Assembly (NCBI GenBank): GCA_947177595.1
Contig: CAMWUZ010000084.1
Coordinates: forward strand, 1-6,975
Length of the DNA: 6,975 bases
Direction of reading: 5' to 3'
Source: an uncultured Porphyromonadaceae bacterium
GTDB lineage: Bacteria; Bacteroidota; Bacteroidia; Bacteroidales; Muribaculaceae
The position numbers and the translations under genes were made by a program. The notes beneath the pieces are model-generated. The model saw only the letters and a list, made by a program, of their open reading frames with translations. It was not told the origin of the DNA and ran no database searches. Positions 4,159-6,975 of this stretch are shown piece by piece; position 1 is the stretch's first letter; the number at the start of each line of letters is the position of its first letter.

Positions 4159-5070
4159 TTACGGATTTTTCTGTGAAATCACTGTACCTCTCACCGTAAC
4201 GGAGAGGGTGGTGGTGACACCTTCCACGAGGGGGATGTTGTGATCTACGTGACCTACCGGCACTCCGTAGGCAACCGGATATTTGTATTCCTTGACCATT
4301 TCGGCAATCATGCTTTCCATGCTGCGTCCGTCAACATCTTTGCTGTATTCGGTGAACTGACCGACAATCAGCCCGCCAAGAGATGCAAGCACGCCGCTTA
4401 GTTTGAGTTGATAGAGAATGCGTTCGGTTTTGTATATCGGTTCGGAAATATCCTCAATGAATAGGATAGTGCGTGGCTGAAAAACATCGAACGGTGTGGA
4501 AATCAGGTCGGCTATCACCGCAAGATTGCCGCCGATCAGTTTGCCGGTGACGGTGCCGAAGCGGTTGAGCGGATTGGATTTGACATGATATTCAGGCATT
4601 TCACCTTTAAGGATTTTGAAAAGACTCTGCGAATCCTCATCCTTGCCTGAAAAGGTTGAAATGTGCTTAGCCATGGGTGCATGGATGCTTGCTATCCCAT
4701 GCTTGTTCATAAGCGCATGGAGTGCAGAGATATCGCTGTAGCCGATAATCCACTTGGGATTGGCGCGCAGCGGCAGTTTGTCCAGCCGGTCAAGCAGATG
4801 CACAACTCCGTAGCCGCCTCTACTACAGAATATCGCCTTGACATCCGGGTCTAAAATAGCTGAAGAGAGGTCGGTATAGCGTGCCTCGGGAGTGCCGCTG
4901 AAAGTACGCCACTTTCCGAGTGCATTACGGGCTATCTTAACTTTCCACCCCTGCCGCTCAAGCACCTTGGCGGCATCGGTTACAAACTGATTCTTTATAG
5001 TGCCGGCGGGTGAAACAAACACCACTGTGTCACCCGGTTTCAGAGCCGGCGGTATGATTACATTATTCAT
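4159..5070 (-). CDS. LD-carboxypeptidase (S66 family, LdcA-like)
   Basis: S66 serine peptidases of the LdcA type remove the terminal D-alanine from murein tetrapeptides in the cytoplasm so the tripeptide can be recycled. This 303-residue protein, about the usual family length, shows the N-terminal PALKPGDTVVFVSPAG (8-23), the CSRGGYG turn (82-88), the nucleophile in GYSD (Ser112), the FIEDISEP motif with catalytic Glu206, and PVGHVDHNIPL (271-281) with catalytic His274. The Ser-Glu-His triad is complete. There is no signal peptide, consistent with a cytosolic site. The ATG lies 6 bases after the radical SAM stop, so it is the last gene of that operon. The alternative S66 role, MccF-type hydrolysis of microcin C-like nucleotide peptides, cannot be excluded, but the length and motifs favour murein recycling. 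Confidence 0.88.
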   Translation of the reverse strand: MNNVIIPPALKPGDTVVFVSPAGTIKNQFVTDAAKVLERQGWKVKIARNALGKWRTFSGTPEARYTDLSSAILDPDVKAIFCSRGGYGVVHLLDRLDKLPLRANPKWIIGYSDISALHALMNKHGIASIHAPMAKHISTFSGKDEDSQSLFKILKGEMPEYHVKSNPLNRFGTVTGKLIGGNLAVIADLISTPFDVFQPRTILFIEDISEPIYKTERILYQLKLSGVLASLGGLIVGQFTEYSKDVDGRSMESMIAEMVKEYKYPVAYGVPVGHVDHNIPLVEGVTTTLSVTVRGTVISQKNP

Positions 5071-5076
5071 TGTCTG

Positions 5077-5853
5077 TCAGCTTACTTGTACATTAATTCC
5101 CGCTTCCCGTATTCGGTCGGCTATTTGCTCAAGTTCCTCCTTATCAACCTTTACCAGCGACTCTTCGGGGGTCTTCCGGTCTATGGAATAGAGCATTACC
5201 TCTGCAGGACGTATTTTTTTGTATGCCTCGATGAGTGCATCAACTTCCTCATCAGTGCTGTTGTCAACAGTATTGCCGTTGTGAGTACCACGTAAAATCA
5301 TGGTCTGAACAATGCAGTCGACACCGAATTCCGCTAACCGATCAATCACCTTATCGGAGGTGAATTCAGGTGAGTTGGGTCGGTCAATCATACGCATTGT
5401 AGGTGTTATAGCCGAGTCGAGTTTCAGAATATTATTGTCAACCTTTCTCAAAGCGTCACACACCGCTGCATCTTCAAGGCGAGTGGAGTTGGAGAGCACA
5501 CTGATTTTGACTTCGGGAAAATACTGGTTTCTCAATGCAATCGTGTCATCAATGATTCCTGCGAAATCGGGATGCAATGTCGGCTCACCGTTGCCGGAAA
5601 AGGTTATCACATCAAGATTCTCACCTGCCGCTTTCATTGCCTTCAGTTTATCCTCAAGCTGCTTACGCACCCGCTCTCTCGGCGGTAGTCCGGTTGTGCC
5701 CGCTCCCTGAGCGTTGAAGCCCGCCTCGCAGTAGAGGCAGTCAAAGGAACATACCTTGCCGTCGTCGGGCGACAGGTTCACTCCGAGTGATGTGCCGAGG
5801 CGACGGCTATGTATCGGTCCGAAAATTGTTGAATGGAAAAGAACGGTCTGCAT
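5077..5853 (-). CDS. Radical SAM protein, COG0731-like
   Basis: A 258-residue radical SAM enzyme. The cluster motif C-x3-C-x2-C is at Cys35, Cys39 and Cys42 (CSFDCLYC), preceded by GPIHSRRLGTSLGVNLSP (12-29), which is typical of the COG0731 Fe-S oxidoreductase group. FSGNGEPTLHP at 85-95 is the SAM-binding GGEP-type motif. The protein binds a [4Fe-4S] cluster and is expected to cleave SAM to the 5'-deoxyadenosyl radical; the substrate is unknown. No extra cysteine cluster is seen near the C-terminus, and the protein stops soon after the core barrel, with no SPASM-like extension. Its ATG shares one base with the stop of the upstream glycosyltransferase (TAATG), so the two are translationally coupled, and the LD-carboxypeptidase follows after 6 bases. 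Confidence 0.85.
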   Translation of the reverse strand: MQTVLFHSTIFGPIHSRRLGTSLGVNLSPDDGKVCSFDCLYCEAGFNAQGAGTTGLPPRERVRKQLEDKLKAMKAAGENLDVITFSGNGEPTLHPDFAGIIDDTIALRNQYFPEVKISVLSNSTRLEDAAVCDALRKVDNNILKLDSAITPTMRMIDRPNSPEFTSDKVIDRLAEFGVDCIVQTMILRGTHNGNTVDNSTDEEVDALIEAYKKIRPAEVMLYSIDRKTPEESLVKVDKEELEQIADRIREAGINVQVS

Positions 5854-6975
5854 TATCCGATAATTTCATTGAACAGTTCGATATATCTTTTTGCCACCAT
5901 GTGTGACGAAAAACGCTCTCTCACACTCTCATGGAGCTTCTTGCGGTCTACCTCTGCGGTAAGTGCCCATCGGATACCGGCGGCAACATCCACAGCATCG
6001 CGATATTTGGCGATATAGCCGTCTTTGAGATGGGTGACAATGTCTTTTTGTCCTCCGGCGCCGAATGTAACCGGAATACATCCGGCAGCCTGCCCCTCGA
6101 TAAGTGTTCCGGGAAGGGTTTCGTATAACGATGTGGAAAGCACTACCTTTGAGCAGGCGTATAGTTTTCTCACCGTTTCCGGGTCGTTAATGCGTCCGAC
6201 CCACGAGTGAGGGAAACGCAGATTACCGAGCACGGCGGGATTGCGGAGAGAGCCGAAGAACACCGCAGTGCATTTATTGGCGACTGCCGGATAGTTGTCA
6301 AACAATATATTCAGCGCTTCTATCGCATACTCTATACCCTTGATAGTGTCATCCAGACGCGCCGCCCCCATCAGAATGATTTTTCTTGAGTAGTCTATGT
6401 TCAGCAGCGGAGAGTCACCCGTCATCTCGGTGGTGAAAGCATCCACAGGGAAGGCATTGGGAATCACCCTCACCTTTCTGCTTCCAAGCAGAGAGCTTTC
6501 CGCGCATTTATCGGCAAGCCAACGACTGACCGCCACAAAATTAATAGGCACGGAATCGTATAGTTTCAGCTTTTTACGCCAAACCTTATGAGACAGATCA
6601 CCCGGCTTGTCGCTGTGGAGCATCGGGCAGCATCCGCACTCACGGGTATAGTTGGTACATTCGTATGCATGGTGGCATATTCCGGTACAGTTCCACATAT
6701 CGTGCATTGTCCACACAATAGGCTTTTTGAGCTTGCCCAGAGCCTCCACGCCGGAAAGTGAGAGCAACCCCTGATTTATCCAATTGAGGCATATGACATC
6801 AGCTTTCTTAATCCATGGATGGCGGTGAAGGGGATAGCCCACATTGGCTATGGATACCTTAAAAAGAGTATCGCGGTCAAACTTATTGGCAAGCATTATC
6901 CTTGCGCGCTCCGACATGAAGCATAATCCTCGCATAAACCGCGTACCAACCAACTCCACCTCCTTATCCTCGCTC
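5853..6975 (-). CDS. GT4-type glycosyltransferase, 5' end outside window
   Basis: Group 1 (GT4, GT-B fold) glycosyltransferases move sugars from nucleotide donors to cell-surface glycans at the cytoplasmic membrane face. 373 residues are visible. The frame is still open at the right edge, so the GTG at 6959-6957 is an internal Val codon rather than the start; perhaps 40-70 residues are missing. Seen in order: HPWIKKADVICLNWIN, the WTMHDMWNCTGICHHA stretch followed by a cysteine-rich segment (CTNYTRECGCCPML) usual in this Bacteroidales subfamily, FVAVSRWLADKC, VRVIPNAF, the second-domain start GAARLDDTIKGIEYA, and the donor-site E-x7-E in YETLPGTLIEG (about visible residues 285 and 293) with GAGGQKDIV after it. 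The C-terminus is complete. First visible gene of the operon with the radical SAM and LD-carboxypeptidase genes; its own promoter is outside the window. Acceptor and donor are unknown. Confidence 0.88.
   Translation of the reverse strand, partial: SEDKEVELVGTRFMRGLCFMSERARIMLANKFDRDTLFKVSIANVGYPLHRHPWIKKADVICLNWINQGLLSLSGVEALGKLKKPIVWTMHDMWNCTGICHHAYECTNYTRECGCCPMLHSDKPGDLSHKVWRKKLKLYDSVPINFVAVSRWLADKCAESSLLGSRKVRVIPNAFPVDAFTTEMTGDSPLLNIDYSRKIILMGAARLDDTIKGIEYAIEALNILFDNYPAVANKCTAVFFGSLRNPAVLGNLRFPHSWVGRINDPETVRKLYACSKVVLSTSLYETLPGTLIEGQAAGCIPVTFGAGGQKDIVTHLKDGYIAKYRDAVDVAAGIRWALTAEVDRKKLHESVRERFSSHMVAKRYIELFNEIIG

Noticed and set aside
4582..4589. GACATGAT inside the LD-carboxypeptidase gene
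   Set aside because: Half-core only, with no partner arm or CCTAC tail; explained by codons. The GACATGAA near 6914 is rejected for the same reason.
6957..6959. GTG as start of the glycosyltransferase
   Set aside because: The frame stays open to the window edge, and GT4 proteins need more N-terminal sequence before the HPWIKKADV region, so this is an internal Val codon.

Overview
The window looks like chromosomal DNA of a gut-type Bacteroidales bacterium, most likely a Muribaculaceae relative; the family-level guess is from memory, not a search. The grounds are a Bacteroidetes-type -7 box (TAnnTTTG) before dapB, weak or absent Shine-Dalgarno sequences, an orphan tail resembling a type IX secretion C-terminal signal, and a glycosyltransferase of a type common in Bacteroidales. 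All genes read on the minus strand. dapB is cut by the left edge (3' end missing) and the glycosyltransferase by the right edge (5' end missing).

Layout from left to right. 1-412: 5' part of dapB (lysine/diaminopimelate synthesis). 413-842: a gene-free, GC-rich spacer full of inverted repeats, including one copy of a palindrome centred on GACATGAT-AC-ATCATGTC. 783-968: a minus-strand terminator and the last ~30 codons of a destroyed secreted-protein gene. 1042-3502: an AT-rich three-gene operon, read right to left: a small P-loop NTPase, a ManC-type sugar-phosphate nucleotidyltransferase with a C-terminal cupin, and a CDP-alcohol phosphotransferase. 3503-4158: a second gene-free spacer holding a ~204-bp near-perfect palindrome, a G-rich degenerate tandem repeat and several more copies of the palindrome family. 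4159-6975: a tight operon of a GT4 glycosyltransferase, a radical SAM protein and an LD-carboxypeptidase, of ordinary GC content.

The AT-rich operon reads as an inserted accessory islet. It sits between two spacers that share a 31-bp identical direct repeat, it abuts the remnant of a broken gene, and by rough count of sample lines its base composition is about 40% GC against about 50% in the flanks. The order possible kinase, nucleotidyltransferase, CDP-alcohol phosphotransferase resembles the activate-then-transfer logic used to put polar head groups on lipids or glycans. Substrate and product cannot be read from the sequence.

The most unusual DNA signal is the palindrome family. In three copies the core is nearly constant, while the flanking arms differ in sequence but remain complementary within each copy. 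This suggests selection on hairpin structure. The 204-bp palindrome just upstream of the islet operon is the extreme member.
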